A model generated the notes under the pieces. It was not told the origin of the DNA. It worked only from the letters and a program-made list of their open reading frames with translations, and made no database searches. Source: UBA9926 sp038131595 (lineage in GTDB: Bacteria; Pseudomonadota; Gammaproteobacteria; Pseudomonadales; Azotimanducaceae). Taken from it: 64,000 nt of DNA. The position numbers were made by a program, and so were the translations under genes. The DNA is taken from contig JAYPPR010000008.1 in NCBI GenBank assembly GCA_038131595.1, forward strand, positions 868,001-932,000, read 5' to 3'. Shown one piece after another: positions 55,734 through 64,000 of this stretch; within the stretch, counting starts at the first letter, position 1; each line of letters opens with the position of its first letter.

Positions 55734-57983
55734 CTAGGGGCGAATCAGTTCGACGTCATCGACCTTTTGGAACCCTCTCGGTAATTTGAGCCCGCGTCGC
55801 GCACGCTCTCCCTGAAAATGCGCGAGGTCTTTCATCGACAAATTCAAATGCCGTTTGCCTGAGAGCACTTTCAAGCTATCCGCTTCAGACATTACGGCCA
55901 TGAAGGCTAGCGTTTCTTCTCCGGCTTTAAAGAGCGGTGTGGGAATATTGATCATTTTGTTACCTTTGCCCTTCGCGAGCTGCGGTAGATCTGCTGCTGG
56001 AAATACGAGTAGTCGCCCCTGAGACGTGAATGCAGCGATGTACTGGGATTCAATATCATCAACGCGCGCTGGTGCGAGCGACTCGCCGCCTGCCGGGACA
56101 GACAGGTAGGCTTTCCCTGCCCGGTTCTTACTGATCATGTCCGATACAGAACCGATAAACCCGTACCCCGCCGTACTAGCAATCAGATACTGCGTGTCAC
56201 CTTCATCTAGCAGGACGCCTTTAAACGTGGCTCCCGTGGGCGGATTAATTTTGCCCGTTAGCGGCTCTCCCTGGCCCCTTGCCGATGGCAGCGTATGCGC
56301 CGCCAAGGCGTACGTTCGCCCAGTAGAGTCCAAAAAGACTGCCGTTTGGTTGGACTTGCCACGCGCCTCACAAAGAAAACTATCCCCTGTGCGGTAGTTC
56401 AGCTCGTCTCCTCGGATGTCGTGGCCCTTTGCGGCTCGAATCCAGCCATTGACGCTCAGCACCAACGTAACGGGCTCTGTCGTCATCAAGTCCTTTTCAG
56501 AAAACGCTTTGGCCTCGTCTCTTTGAACGATTGCGCTCCGCCGGTCGTCACCAAAGGTTTTTGCATCCTCTAACAATTCTTTTTTGATCAGGGTCTTGAG
56601 CCGACTCTTCGAGGCAATGATTTTTGAAATCGTCTCACGTTCAGCATCAAGTTCAGACTGCTCGCCCCGAATCTTTTGCTCTTCAAGCTTCGCTAACTGA
56701 CGTAGCCTCAGATCGAGGATCGCTTCAGCCTGGCGGTCGCTCAGCTCAAACCGCTTCATCAGTACTGGCTTTGGCCGATCTTCAGTACGAATGATGTGGA
56801 TCACTTCGTCAATATTGAGAAATGCGATCAGTAACCCTTCGAGGATGTGTAATCGGTCTAGGATTTTCTCTAACCGGTGGTTCAGTCGCCGAAGCACCGT
56901 TTGACTCCGATATTCAAGCCATTCCGACAGCAAGTCTCTCAGCGAGCAGACCCCTGGGCGTCCAGAGAGCGTTATCACGTTATGGTTGACGCGATAGCTC
57001 CGCTCAAGGTCTGTCGTTGCAAAGAGGTGGTTCATCAGCTGCTCAGAATCAACACGGTTGCTTCGGGGCACGATGACGAGTCGAGTCGGATGCTCGTGAT
57101 CGGACTCATCCCGCAGGTCTTGCACCATCGGCAACTTCTTTGATTGCATTTGCGAGGCGATTTGCTCTAGCACTTTCGTACCGGAAACCTGGTAGGGCAG
57201 TGCCGTGATCACAATCTCACCCTTTTCTTTCGACCACTTCGCGCGGGCCTTGATTGACCCGCGACCCGTCTCATAGGCTGATCGTATATCTGCTTCGCTT
57301 GAGATAATTTCAGCGCCGGTAGGGAAGTCTGGTCCCTTTACGTGCTCCATCAGGTCAGCCACCGATGCCTTGGGCTGCTCCAATAACCGCACGCACGCTG
57401 AGACCACCTCGTTCAAGTTGTGCGGCAGAATGTCGGTTGCCATACCCACAGCGATTCCGCTGCCGCCATTCAACAGCACATTGGGCAAGCGAGCTGGGAG
57501 GAGCGCTGGCTCTTCCATCGTGCCATCGAAATTTGAGAGCCAGTCGACCGTCCCTTGACCAAGTTCAGAGAGCAGCACGCTCGCGTATTTGGTGAGCTTT
57601 GATTCGGTATACCGCATGGCGGCATAAGACTTCGGGTCATCCGGCGATCCCCAATTTCCTTGGCCATCCACCAACGGATACCGATAGCTAAACGACTGCG
57701 CCATTAACACCATGGCCTCATAGCTGGCCGCATCACCATGCGGGTGATACTTGCCGATGACATCGCCAATGGTGCGCGCCGACTTCATGTACTTTGCATC
57801 CGCATTCAATCGAAGCTCTGACATGGCATAAATGATCCGCCGCTGAACGGGCTTTAGACCATCACCGATATGCGGCAGTGCGCGATCGTTGATGACGTAC
57901 ATCGCGTAGTTGAGGTAAGCGTTTTCAGTAAATTCTGCGAGAGGAATTGATTCCAATTCGTCCGCCATCAAATCTGTTGCCAT
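55734..57983 (-). CDS. parC: DNA topoisomerase IV subunit A ParC
   Basis: ParC is the cleavage subunit of topoisomerase IV, which unlinks daughter chromosomes; 749 residues. The catalytic Tyr125 is in AAMRYTESKL. The quinolone-determining region reads KYHPHGDAASYEAM; the position equal to E. coli Ser80 is Ala (residue 85), while the acidic partner Glu89 is kept. Six-bladed C-terminal wheel motifs are degenerate, as usual in ParC. It lies 421 bp downstream of parE. Confidence 0.95.
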   Translation of the reverse strand: MATDLMADELESIPLAEFTENAYLNYAMYVINDRALPHIGDGLKPVQRRIIYAMSELRLNADAKYMKSARTIGDVIGKYHPHGDAASYEAMVLMAQSFSYRYPLVDGQGNWGSPDDPKSYAAMRYTESKLTKYASVLLSELGQGTVDWLSNFDGTMEEPALLPARLPNVLLNGGSGIAVGMATDILPHNLNEVVSACVRLLEQPKASVADLMEHVKGPDFPTGAEIISSEADIRSAYETGRGSIKARAKWSKEKGEIVITALPYQVSGTKVLEQIASQMQSKKLPMVQDLRDESDHEHPTRLVIVPRSNRVDSEQLMNHLFATTDLERSYRVNHNVITLSGRPGVCSLRDLLSEWLEYRSQTVLRRLNHRLEKILDRLHILEGLLIAFLNIDEVIHIIRTEDRPKPVLMKRFELSDRQAEAILDLRLRQLAKLEEQKIRGEQSELDAERETISKIIASKSRLKTLIKKELLEDAKTFGDDRRSAIVQRDEAKAFSEKDLMTTEPVTLVLSVNGWIRAAKGHDIRGDELNYRTGDSFLCEARGKSNQTAVFLDSTGRTYALAAHTLPSARGQGEPLTGKINPPTGATFKGVLLDEGDTQYLIASTAGYGFIGSVSDMISKNRAGKAYLSVPAGGESLAPARVDDIESQYIAAFTSQGRLLVFPAADLPQLAKGKGNKMINIPTPLFKAGEETLAFMAVMSEADSLKVLSGKRHLNLSMKDLAHFQGERARRGLKLPRGFQKVDDVELIRP

Positions 57984-58404
57984 TCTTTGTCCTACTTCAG
58001 CTCTTCGTTTGCAGGGGTTGTATTTGCTACTCGTTATTTAACGCGCCTTTTTGACGCTTTTCACTCGCAGTGCTTGGCTGCTAGCCGACGCCTGCCGCTT
58101 TTGGTTGAGCGCTTTTTACTCAAGTGCTTTCATTTAGTTGCGTTTAATCTAGTTACTTTCAATCTAGAGCCCTTCAATCTGGGTGCCTTCAATCTAGATA
58201 CTTCGGTTGCCGTGCGGCAGCTGGCCAGCTATTACGCTCGCTCGCCGTTTGCCAATCGCCAACTACCGCTTTGTTCTCGCCGGCTGCGTCACGCTCTACT
58301 TCATCGACGATCGCTGCGTCACTGCGCACTCATGATCACTTTGGTTCACTGCGACCCTTGGTATTTGCCGCCTCATTCTCTAGGGGTCAATCAAGGTGTG
58401 CTGG
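57984..58404. other. 421-bp gap between parE and parC
   Basis: No convincing gene is seen on either strand. The gap contains the 15-bp repeat at 58128-58202 and further imperfect short repeats. A plus-strand open frame (57987-58601) begins at a TTG and runs 200 bp into parE in antisense, so it is not accepted as a gene. Confidence 0.5.
58128..58202. repeat. Five-copy 15-bp tandem repeat between parE and parC
   Basis: The unit is close to TTCAATCTAGAGCCC, starting at 58128, 58143, 58158, 58173 and 58188. The core TTCAATCTAG is best kept in the last three copies. Confidence 0.85.
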
Positions 58405-60303
58405 CTATAGCCGCTCCGCCATGTCGCCTTTTCGCTCCAACCAAGATTTTCGATCGCCCGCGCGCTTTTTCGACAACAGCATATCGAGCACGCTTTGCGT
58501 CTCGTTGCTCTCATCGGCAACCAGTCGAACGAGTCGTCTTGTATCGGCGGACATCGCCGTCTCCCGGAGTTGCAGCGCATTCATCTCACCCAGACCCTTG
58601 AAGCGCTGCACCTGTATCTTGCCTCTAAACTTCTCCTCTTCGAGCCGAGCAAGGACATGCTCGCGTTCAGCCTCATCGAGTGCGTAATGAACATCTTTGC
58701 CCGCATCAATGCGATATAGCGGCGGCATAGCCACAAAGACATGCCCCTCACGAACAAGGGCTGGAAAATGCCTAACAAACAAGGCGATGAGCAGGCTGGA
58801 GATATGAAGGCCGTCTGAGTCTGCGTCCGCAAGAATGCAAACCTTTCCGTACCGCAAACCCGACAAATCTTCAGACCCTGGATCCATACCGAGTGCAACC
58901 GATATATCGTGGACTTCTTGGGATGCCAGAATCTCGGCTGAGTCCACTTCCCAGGTGTTAAGAATTTTCCCTTTAAGCGGCATGACTGCCTGAGTTTCCC
59001 GGTCCCGTGCCTGTTTCGCCGAACCACCCGCCGAATCACCCTCGACCAGAAATAGCTCGCCGGCCATGACGTCCTGGCAAGAACAGTCGGTCAATTTTCC
59101 GGGAAGCGCAGGACCTGAAGTGACCTTTTTTCGAGTGACTTGTTTGCCCGCTCGCAGGCGAGATTGGGCGTTGCTGATCGCCATCTCCGCCAATCGCTGG
59201 CCCTCTTCAGTGTGCTGGTTAAGCCACAGACTAAAGTGGTCTTTAACAGCGGCTGATACGACGCCTGCTATGCCTCGGCTATTCAATCGGTCTTTGGTCT
59301 GCCCAGCAAATTGTGGATCGAGCATCTTGACGGACAGCACATAAGCGCAAGATTCCCAAATGTCATCCCCAGTTATTTTCACGCCCCGCGGGAGCAGATT
59401 GCGAAATTCGCAAAATTCACGCAGCGCCTCGAGCAGCCCGGTTCGCATACCGTTGACATGGGTGCCGCCCAGCGCGGTAGGAATCAGGTTGACGTAACTC
59501 TCATTCAGCGCTTGTCCGCCTTCGGCCAGCCATTGCACGGCCCAATCGACCGCGTCAGTTTCACTCTCTATCTGCCCAACAATCGGGTCAGCAGGAACGG
59601 TCTCGAAGGCCTGCATTTCAGTCGTCAGATAATCAGCAAGCCCATCTTGATAAAACCATTCGGTGACTCGCTCATCGTCACTGGCCGTCTCGTTGGTAAA
59701 CACAATTTTTAAGCCTGGGCAAAGAACAGCCTTGGCTCTTAACAAGTGTTTCAACCTCGACACCGAAAACCGATGGGAATCGAAATACTTTGGATTGGGT
59801 TTGAACGCGATGAGCGTGCCCGTGTTCCGCTTGCCTACGGATTCTTTTATCGCAAGCGGGGACTTCATCTCGCCGTCTTTGAATGACATGTGGTGCAGAT
59901 TGCCGTCTCGTCGGACAAACACCTCGAACCGTTCCGATAGCGCGTTGACGACCGACACGCCCACCCCGTGGAGACCGCCCGAGTAGCGATACTGATCGTT
60001 GTTAAATTTAGCGCCGGAGTGGAGCCGCGTAAGGATCAGCTCAACCCCAGACACTTTTTCCTTTTTGTGAACATCGACCGGCATGCCGCGGCCATTGTCA
60101 CTGATCGACATTGAATGGTCTTTACTTAGCGTGACTTGGATTTCGCTCGCATGTCCTGCGAGTGCCTCATCGACGCAGTTATCGATGACCTCTTGTGCCA
60201 GATGATTGGGCCGGGTTGTGTCTGTGTACATCCCGGGGCGCTTTCGGACAGGCTCTAGCCCTTCAAGAACTTCGATCGCGTCCGATTGATAACTTTTGGC
60301 CAT
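58405..60303 (-). CDS. parE: DNA topoisomerase IV subunit B ParE
   Basis: ParE is the ATPase subunit of topoisomerase IV; 632 residues. The GHKL site shows VIDNCVDEALAGHASEIQV and DNGRGMPVDVHKKE. The Toprim domain shows LFLVEGDSAGGSAKQARDR, PLKGKILNTWEVDSAEIL and ADADSDGLHI. FKGLGEMNALQLRETAM is near the end. It is the first gene of the parE-parC pair. Confidence 0.96.
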   Translation of the reverse strand: MAKSYQSDAIEVLEGLEPVRKRPGMYTDTTRPNHLAQEVIDNCVDEALAGHASEIQVTLSKDHSMSISDNGRGMPVDVHKKEKVSGVELILTRLHSGAKFNNDQYRYSGGLHGVGVSVVNALSERFEVFVRRDGNLHHMSFKDGEMKSPLAIKESVGKRNTGTLIAFKPNPKYFDSHRFSVSRLKHLLRAKAVLCPGLKIVFTNETASDDERVTEWFYQDGLADYLTTEMQAFETVPADPIVGQIESETDAVDWAVQWLAEGGQALNESYVNLIPTALGGTHVNGMRTGLLEALREFCEFRNLLPRGVKITGDDIWESCAYVLSVKMLDPQFAGQTKDRLNSRGIAGVVSAAVKDHFSLWLNQHTEEGQRLAEMAISNAQSRLRAGKQVTRKKVTSGPALPGKLTDCSCQDVMAGELFLVEGDSAGGSAKQARDRETQAVMPLKGKILNTWEVDSAEILASQEVHDISVALGMDPGSEDLSGLRYGKVCILADADSDGLHISSLLIALFVRHFPALVREGHVFVAMPPLYRIDAGKDVHYALDEAEREHVLARLEEEKFRGKIQVQRFKGLGEMNALQLRETAMSADTRRLVRLVADESNETQSVLDMLLSKKRAGDRKSWLERKGDMAERL

Positions 60304-60427
60304 AGGTCATACCGTCCTGGTGTTCAGCAAGTTTAGGTGTCAGCGCGCCGGCGCCACAGCATTATCAGCAGGCGGAATCTATGTCTCCGCGGCCGCGATT
60401 ATACCGGGGCAATATTCTAGGAAGAAC

Positions 60428-60886
60428 CTAAACAATCGAAATTGGGTCAGTGGCCATCCCGTGTGACAGACACAACGTCAGCAACTCACCGAGCAGCTGG
60501 TTCACTTGGGACTTCTCGTCGGGCTGGTAGTGCTCGGGGTTGGGCAGTGAATAGACTTGCCTCAGCTTCCTCGATTGACCGACGCGTAACACTTCGGCAG
60601 TCGCCAGGTCATGGTATACCCTGACTTCGAACTGCGGCCATATCAGCCAGTTCAAGCCAATATCCAGTTGGTCAAGTTCAATGGACAAGGTTGCGGTATA
60701 TCGCGCACGTTCGAGCACATGCATGGTCACCGAAGCCCGACAATGCTCGCTCGCCAACCCGAAATGACGGGTGTCTTGCTCGTCTAGGTCAGCAAATAGG
60801 CGCCGGATACGAATGTAATTCGCATCGCAAGCTGCCATATCTTTAACGAGATCTGGCACATACCGTTTGCGTTTATGAAAATCCAC
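60428..60886 (-). CDS. DUF1249 family protein (YqiB-like)
   Basis: This is a 152-residue protein of unknown function. It begins MDFHKRKRYVPDLVKDMAAC and has YHDLATAEVLRVGQSRKLR and PNPEHYQPDEKSQVNQLLGE, as in the DUF1249/YqiB family, which is often located near parE in gammaproteobacteria. Confidence 0.85.
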   Translation of the reverse strand: MDFHKRKRYVPDLVKDMAACDANYIRIRRLFADLDEQDTRHFGLASEHCRASVTMHVLERARYTATLSIELDQLDIGLNWLIWPQFEVRVYHDLATAEVLRVGQSRKLRQVYSLPNPEHYQPDEKSQVNQLLGELLTLCLSHGMATDPISIV

Positions 60887-60922
60887 GAGCTCAGTTCATA
60901 CCCTGTTGCGCTGCAGCAAAGC

Positions 60923-61360
60923 TTAGCACGAAGCATCCGGGGCCCGAGCCTCAGTGCCTAGCTCGAATTGTTCGACTCTCGCTCTGATGTCCTCCCGCAC
61001 CGAGCGGAACCCTGCTAGGACAACAGCATCGTCGCCCTCGATGGCGGCAGGGTCAGGAATGGGCCAGTGCGTTTCTGCAACGCCAGCTGGGAGGACCGGG
61101 CAGGCCTCTCGCGCATTTCCGCATACGGTGATCACGGCATCTGCCCATTCGATCATGGCGTCTGTCACTACCTCTGATCGATGACCGCTAATGTCGATGC
61201 CGGCCTCTCCCATGACAGCGACCGCCGTTGGATTCAAACCATGGGCCTCAATACCAGCGGAACGAACGAAAAATTCATCCCCTCGTAAGGCCCGAAAGTA
61301 GCCTTCGGTGATTTGCGAGCGACAAGCGTTACCCGTACACAGAATGAGAAGATTGGTCAT
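60923..61360 (-). CDS. Low-molecular-weight phosphatase-like arsenate reductase (ArsC, thioredoxin type)
   Basis: This is a 145-residue protein of the LMW protein-tyrosine-phosphatase/arsenate reductase fold. The P-loop CTGNACRS (Cys8, Arg14) is at the N-terminus, with EAHGLNPTAVAVMGEAGIDI and ITVCGNAREACPVLPAG downstream. The last segment supplies the resolving Cys residues of thioredoxin-coupled ArsC. No ars operon is around it. It overlaps waaA by 4 bp. Confidence 0.85.
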   Translation of the reverse strand: MTNLLILCTGNACRSQITEGYFRALRGDEFFVRSAGIEAHGLNPTAVAVMGEAGIDISGHRSEVVTDAMIEWADAVITVCGNAREACPVLPAGVAETHWPIPDPAAIEGDDAVVLAGFRSVREDIRARVEQFELGTEARAPDASC

Positions 61361-62634
61361 CGCTCGGACCCCTTAGCAATATCCGGTAAGACGTTCGCAG
61401 CGATTAGGGCAGCACGTGTTCGATCGAGCGCCCCTGATTCACGGTGAACGAGCCGCAGCGCGCTATCGCTTAGCCTTGACCGTTCTTCATCATCGCTTAG
61501 AAGCTGACCTAAAGCCGTACCTAGCGCTTGTTCATCTTGGACTTGGACCATTGCCCGCTCAGCCAAAAATAGCGCAGCCATCGACTCAAAGTTATACAGC
61601 GACTGACCCACTATCACTGGACATTCAGCGGCGGCAGCCTCCATAAAATTGTGGCCCCCATGGTCGATAAGCGTCCCACCGATAAAAGCCGCCTGTGCAA
61701 CGCCATACCACGTCAGCAGCTGTCCCATTTCATCGAGCACAACCACATCAACGTCATTCAAAGGACCGTTCTGGCTCGTCACCTTTGCTTTAAACCCCGC
61801 ACTGACAGCGTCGTTGACTAAACCATTTGCGCGATGAACATGGCGCGGCGCGAGCACTAATCGGAGCGACGGATATTGAGATTTGAGGGCTTTGAATGCT
61901 GTGAGGCAAAACGATTCCTCAGGCGCGTGCGTGCTAGCCGCGAGCAGCACGGGTTCTGGCCCTAAACGATGCTTTGTCCTTCCCACATCTTCCTGAAAGT
62001 CTGGGGGGAGACCCGCATCGAACTTAATTGATCCAAGGGTTCGAGCACTCGATTCACGAGCTCCGAGTGCCAAGAACCGCTCACGATGCGCTTCACTTTG
62101 GCAGCCCACCAGCGCAAGGGATTGAAGCGCTGCTTGGATTAGCCCCTTGGCCCGTGCATACCGCCGATACGACTTCTCCGATAACCTGCCATTGATCAGT
62201 GCAGCAGGTATGCCTTGACGCTCAAGCGCCGCAAGCCAACCCGGCCAAATTTCCGTCTCAATGATCAACGCCGCGCGAGGCGCCATACTCCTCAAAAAAC
62301 GATTCACGCAAAAGGGCACATCATAAGGCGCGTAAACCAGCGTGATCGACGGACCGAACAGTCGATGTGCCGCTTCTCGTCCAGCTGGCGTGGTCACGGT
62401 CAGAACAATCGAGCGCCCTTCCTCGAGTAATGATCGGATCAGCGCCTCAGCGGCGATGGTTTCGCCCGCGGAAACAGCGTGGATCCAAACGTCGTGAGTA
62501 GGGTAATCCCCAACCCATCCAAAGCGCTCAACCAAGTGGGCACGGTAAGCGGGTTCACGAATAGATCGATAGATCAGCCGGAGCACCACAACGGGTAGCA
62601 ATATCAGGATCAGCAGTTGATAGATGCGCAGCAT
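61357..62634 (-). CDS. waaA: 3-deoxy-D-manno-octulosonic acid transferase WaaA
   Basis: WaaA (KdtA) adds Kdo to lipid A precursor at the inner membrane; 425 residues. An N-terminal membrane anchor (LLILILLPVVVLRLIYRSI) is followed by WIHAVSAGETIAAEALIR, LIIETEIWPGWL and the donor-binding FIGGTLIDHGGHNFMEAAA. It lies opposite lpxL, an enzyme of the same pathway. Confidence 0.94.
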   Translation of the reverse strand: MLRIYQLLILILLPVVVLRLIYRSIREPAYRAHLVERFGWVGDYPTHDVWIHAVSAGETIAAEALIRSLLEEGRSIVLTVTTPAGREAAHRLFGPSITLVYAPYDVPFCVNRFLRSMAPRAALIIETEIWPGWLAALERQGIPAALINGRLSEKSYRRYARAKGLIQAALQSLALVGCQSEAHRERFLALGARESSARTLGSIKFDAGLPPDFQEDVGRTKHRLGPEPVLLAASTHAPEESFCLTAFKALKSQYPSLRLVLAPRHVHRANGLVNDAVSAGFKAKVTSQNGPLNDVDVVVLDEMGQLLTWYGVAQAAFIGGTLIDHGGHNFMEAAAAECPVIVGQSLYNFESMAALFLAERAMVQVQDEQALGTALGQLLSDDEERSRLSDSALRLVHRESGALDRTRAALIAANVLPDIAKGSER

Positions 62635-62746
62635 AGCTGGCCTTTAAGGGCAAGATTAAAGGGCATACCGTTCTTCGCTTGAACTTTAACACGCCACTAT
62701 CGCGCCCTTCACGATAAACGCCTAAACTCTCGCCGGATCGGCTTGA

Positions 62747-63682
62747 ATGGACCTCATGAACCCGCACCAGTCTACCAATGACGTGTCCCCACTATCGCAC
62801 CGATTGCTTTGGTGGTTGCTACGCCGCATTACCAGCCTCAGCCACGCTAACCAGACCACCCTCAGCCGGTGGTTAGCGAGGCTCGCTCCAATCGTTGCTG
62901 GTCGCCGCATGCGTATTGTTCGCGCCAATCTTGCCATCTGCTTTCCCGCCCTCAGGACATCCGAGCGAGAAGCGCTAGCCAACAAGGTGGCTTCCTCAAC
63001 CATTCTCGGACTGCTAGAAACCCTGACCGCATGGGTCAGGCCAGAGCAATTGGCGACCAAGCAACTAGACATTGAAGGGTTAGATTTACTCCGAGAAGAA
63101 CGGCCGCCTCATCAAGGGGTGCTGCTGGTTGGCATGCATTTCGCGACCCTCGATATGGCTGGTGCACTCCTCAGTCGAGAGATCCCATTCGATGTGATGT
63201 ACAAGCCTAGTCGCAAGCCGTTCATCGAAGCACTCATGGTGCAAGGGAGAAATCACTATTTCGACCAGGTCATCAAGCAGAGCAACATTCGAGAGGTTGT
63301 GAGAAGGCTGCGCGCCGGGCACATCGTTTGGTACGCGCCAGACCAGGATTATGGTCCTGAGAACGCAGTGTTTGCGCCATTTTTTGGCACGCCAGCCGCG
63401 ACCATCACAGCGACCTCAAGGCTAGCGTCAATGACCGACGCTAAGATTGTTTTTATGAGTCATTTTCGGGTGGGGGAGGATCATTACCGCATATGCCTTA
63501 CGCCGGCACCTTCAACGCTTCCCTCTGGCAACGAACTGGACGACGCTACCGCGATGAATGGAGTCATCGAGGCAGAGATTCAAAAAGCACCGGAGGAATA
63601 TTGGTGGGTTCACCGCCGATTTAAATCAGCACCCGAGGGTGGTCGAAGAACGCTCTACGATATCAACTCTAAAGGCGCATAA
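62747..63682 (+). CDS. Lipid A lauroyl/myristoyl acyltransferase (LpxL/LpxM family)
   Basis: This is a late lipid A acyltransferase of the HtrB/LpxL family, 311 residues. The catalytic HX4D motif is in GMHFATLDMAGALL. YKPSRKPFIEALMVQGRN and YAPDQDYGPENAVFAPFFG are diagnostic, and the end reads EEYWWVHRRFKSAPEGG. LpxL and LpxM cannot be separated by eye; LpxL is favoured by likely single copy. It is divergent from waaA and convergent with the secretion ATPase. Confidence 0.9.
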   Translation: MDLMNPHQSTNDVSPLSHRLLWWLLRRITSLSHANQTTLSRWLARLAPIVAGRRMRIVRANLAICFPALRTSEREALANKVASSTILGLLETLTAWVRPEQLATKQLDIEGLDLLREERPPHQGVLLVGMHFATLDMAGALLSREIPFDVMYKPSRKPFIEALMVQGRNHYFDQVIKQSNIREVVRRLRAGHIVWYAPDQDYGPENAVFAPFFGTPAATITATSRLASMTDAKIVFMSHFRVGEDHYRICLTPAPSTLPSGNELDDATAMNGVIEAEIQKAPEEYWWVHRRFKSAPEGGRRTLYDINSKGA

Positions 63683-63691
63683 CCTCGGGGT

Positions 63692-64000
63692 TTAATCGCC
63701 GCTGCCCTTTGAAATCACGCTGGGCACCACGCGCAGTACTTCCGACATGGTCGTTTGACCGTCCATCACCTTCGTCGCTCCGCTTTGCGCCAATCGCTGC
63801 ATGCCCTCCGCTTCAGCGACGAGGCGGATCGCATCAATATCTGTTTGCTCATCAATCAGCGCTTTGATCTTGGGTGAAAGCGTTAGCAACTCGTAAATGC
63901 CAGCCCTCCCATGAAACCCAGTGTCTCGACATTGTTCGCATCCTACCTCACTCCGGTAGAGCATCTCTCTATCTGCGGGCGCCTCGTAACCGAGCAGCGC
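63692..64000 (-). CDS. Type II secretion/type IV pilus ATPase, C-terminal end (GspE/PilB)
   Basis: The C-terminus of a GspE/PilB/PulE-type traffic ATPase. The frame is open from the window edge (LLGYEAPADREMLYRSEVG) through CEQCRDTGFHGRAGIYELL, the second half of the zinc motif, to the stop at 63692. The catalytic domains lie outside the window. The ending resembles GspE (MSEVLRVVP), which favours type II secretion. Confidence 0.85.
   Translation of the reverse strand, partial: ALLGYEAPADREMLYRSEVGCEQCRDTGFHGRAGIYELLTLSPKIKALIDEQTDIDAIRLVAEAEGMQRLAQSGATKVMDGQTTMSEVLRVVPSVISKGSGD

Noticed and set aside
57987..58601. Open frame of 204 codons on the plus strand between parC and parE, with FNLxx repeats like a pentapeptide-repeat protein.
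   Set aside because: It starts at TTG without a ribosome-binding site and runs 200 bp antisense into parE. Only five repeats exist, and Phe at the small-residue position does not fit the pentapeptide consensus. The pattern is explained by the 15-bp DNA repeat.
60923..61360. ArsC-like protein as a second selenoprotein candidate.
   Set aside because: The catalytic residue is encoded as Cys (CTGNACR) and there is no in-frame TGA.

Overview
The window is a chromosomal segment of a gammaproteobacterium, of moderate GC by eye. The gene order is the evidence. hfq-hflX-hflK-hflC-DUF2065-hisZ-purA, tRNA-Leu, rnr-rlmB-rpsF-rpsR-(membrane protein)-rplI-dnaB-alr-radA matches the Pseudomonas-type arrangement. 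The blocks nnr-tsaE-ami-mutL-miaA-hfq, orn/psd/epmA/efp, serB/ahpA/parC/parE and xseB-ispA-dxs are equally typical. A marine or aquatic member of the Pseudomonadales/Cellvibrionales neighbourhood is a reasonable guess, but the window does not prove it. No prophage, insertion sequence or CRISPR array was seen.

Layout. 1-15 kb is mixed and partly accessory: an MBL-fold hydrolase, a Nudix hydrolase, an M48 lipoprotein protease, an MFS exporter, a frameshifted lacZ, a cytochrome b/cytochrome c' pair, the isoprenoid operon xseB-ispA-dxs, a stand-alone ribA, a SnoaL-like protein and a frameshifted exported amidase. 15-21.5 kb holds a DUF188 protein, a GcvR-like ACT protein, gloB, and the nrdR-ribD-ribH-nusB-thiL-pgpA cluster, which lacks ribE and ribB. 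21.8-33 kb has ettA, then radA-alr-dnaB-rplI-rpsR-rpsF, rlmB and rnr on the minus strand. tRNA-Leu(CAG) diverges from rnr. 33.3-35.4 kb carries an inserted two-gene operon: an Ldh-family dehydrogenase and an AhpD-like protein. 35.7-48.6 kb is the purA-to-nnr housekeeping block. 48.6-64 kb holds queG, orn, psd, epmA-efp, serB, an AhpA/YtjB-like protein, parC, parE, DUF1249, an arsenate-reductase-like protein, waaA, lpxL and the end of a gspE/pilB ATPase.

The most interesting locus is the AhpD-like gene (33285-34380, minus). Its redox motif reads Cys-Phe-Tyr-TGA-Thr-Thr-Ala-His, so the in-frame TGA sits exactly where relatives have the second Cys of CXXC. The frame stays open for about 120 codons afterwards. 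Seventeen nucleotides past the TGA is a 7-bp hairpin with a CGGGA loop, at the spacing expected of a bacterial SECIS. It is therefore a candidate selenoprotein. The same gene also has a frameshift nearer its start, so pseudogene decay is a real alternative.

Two further patterns run through the window. Six genes carry single-base frameshifts (lacZ, amidase, the rnr tail, AhpD-like, ldh, queG), and all of these are dispensable genes or regions, while the core genes are intact. Many intergenic gaps contain short tandem repeats of 8-18 bp period.
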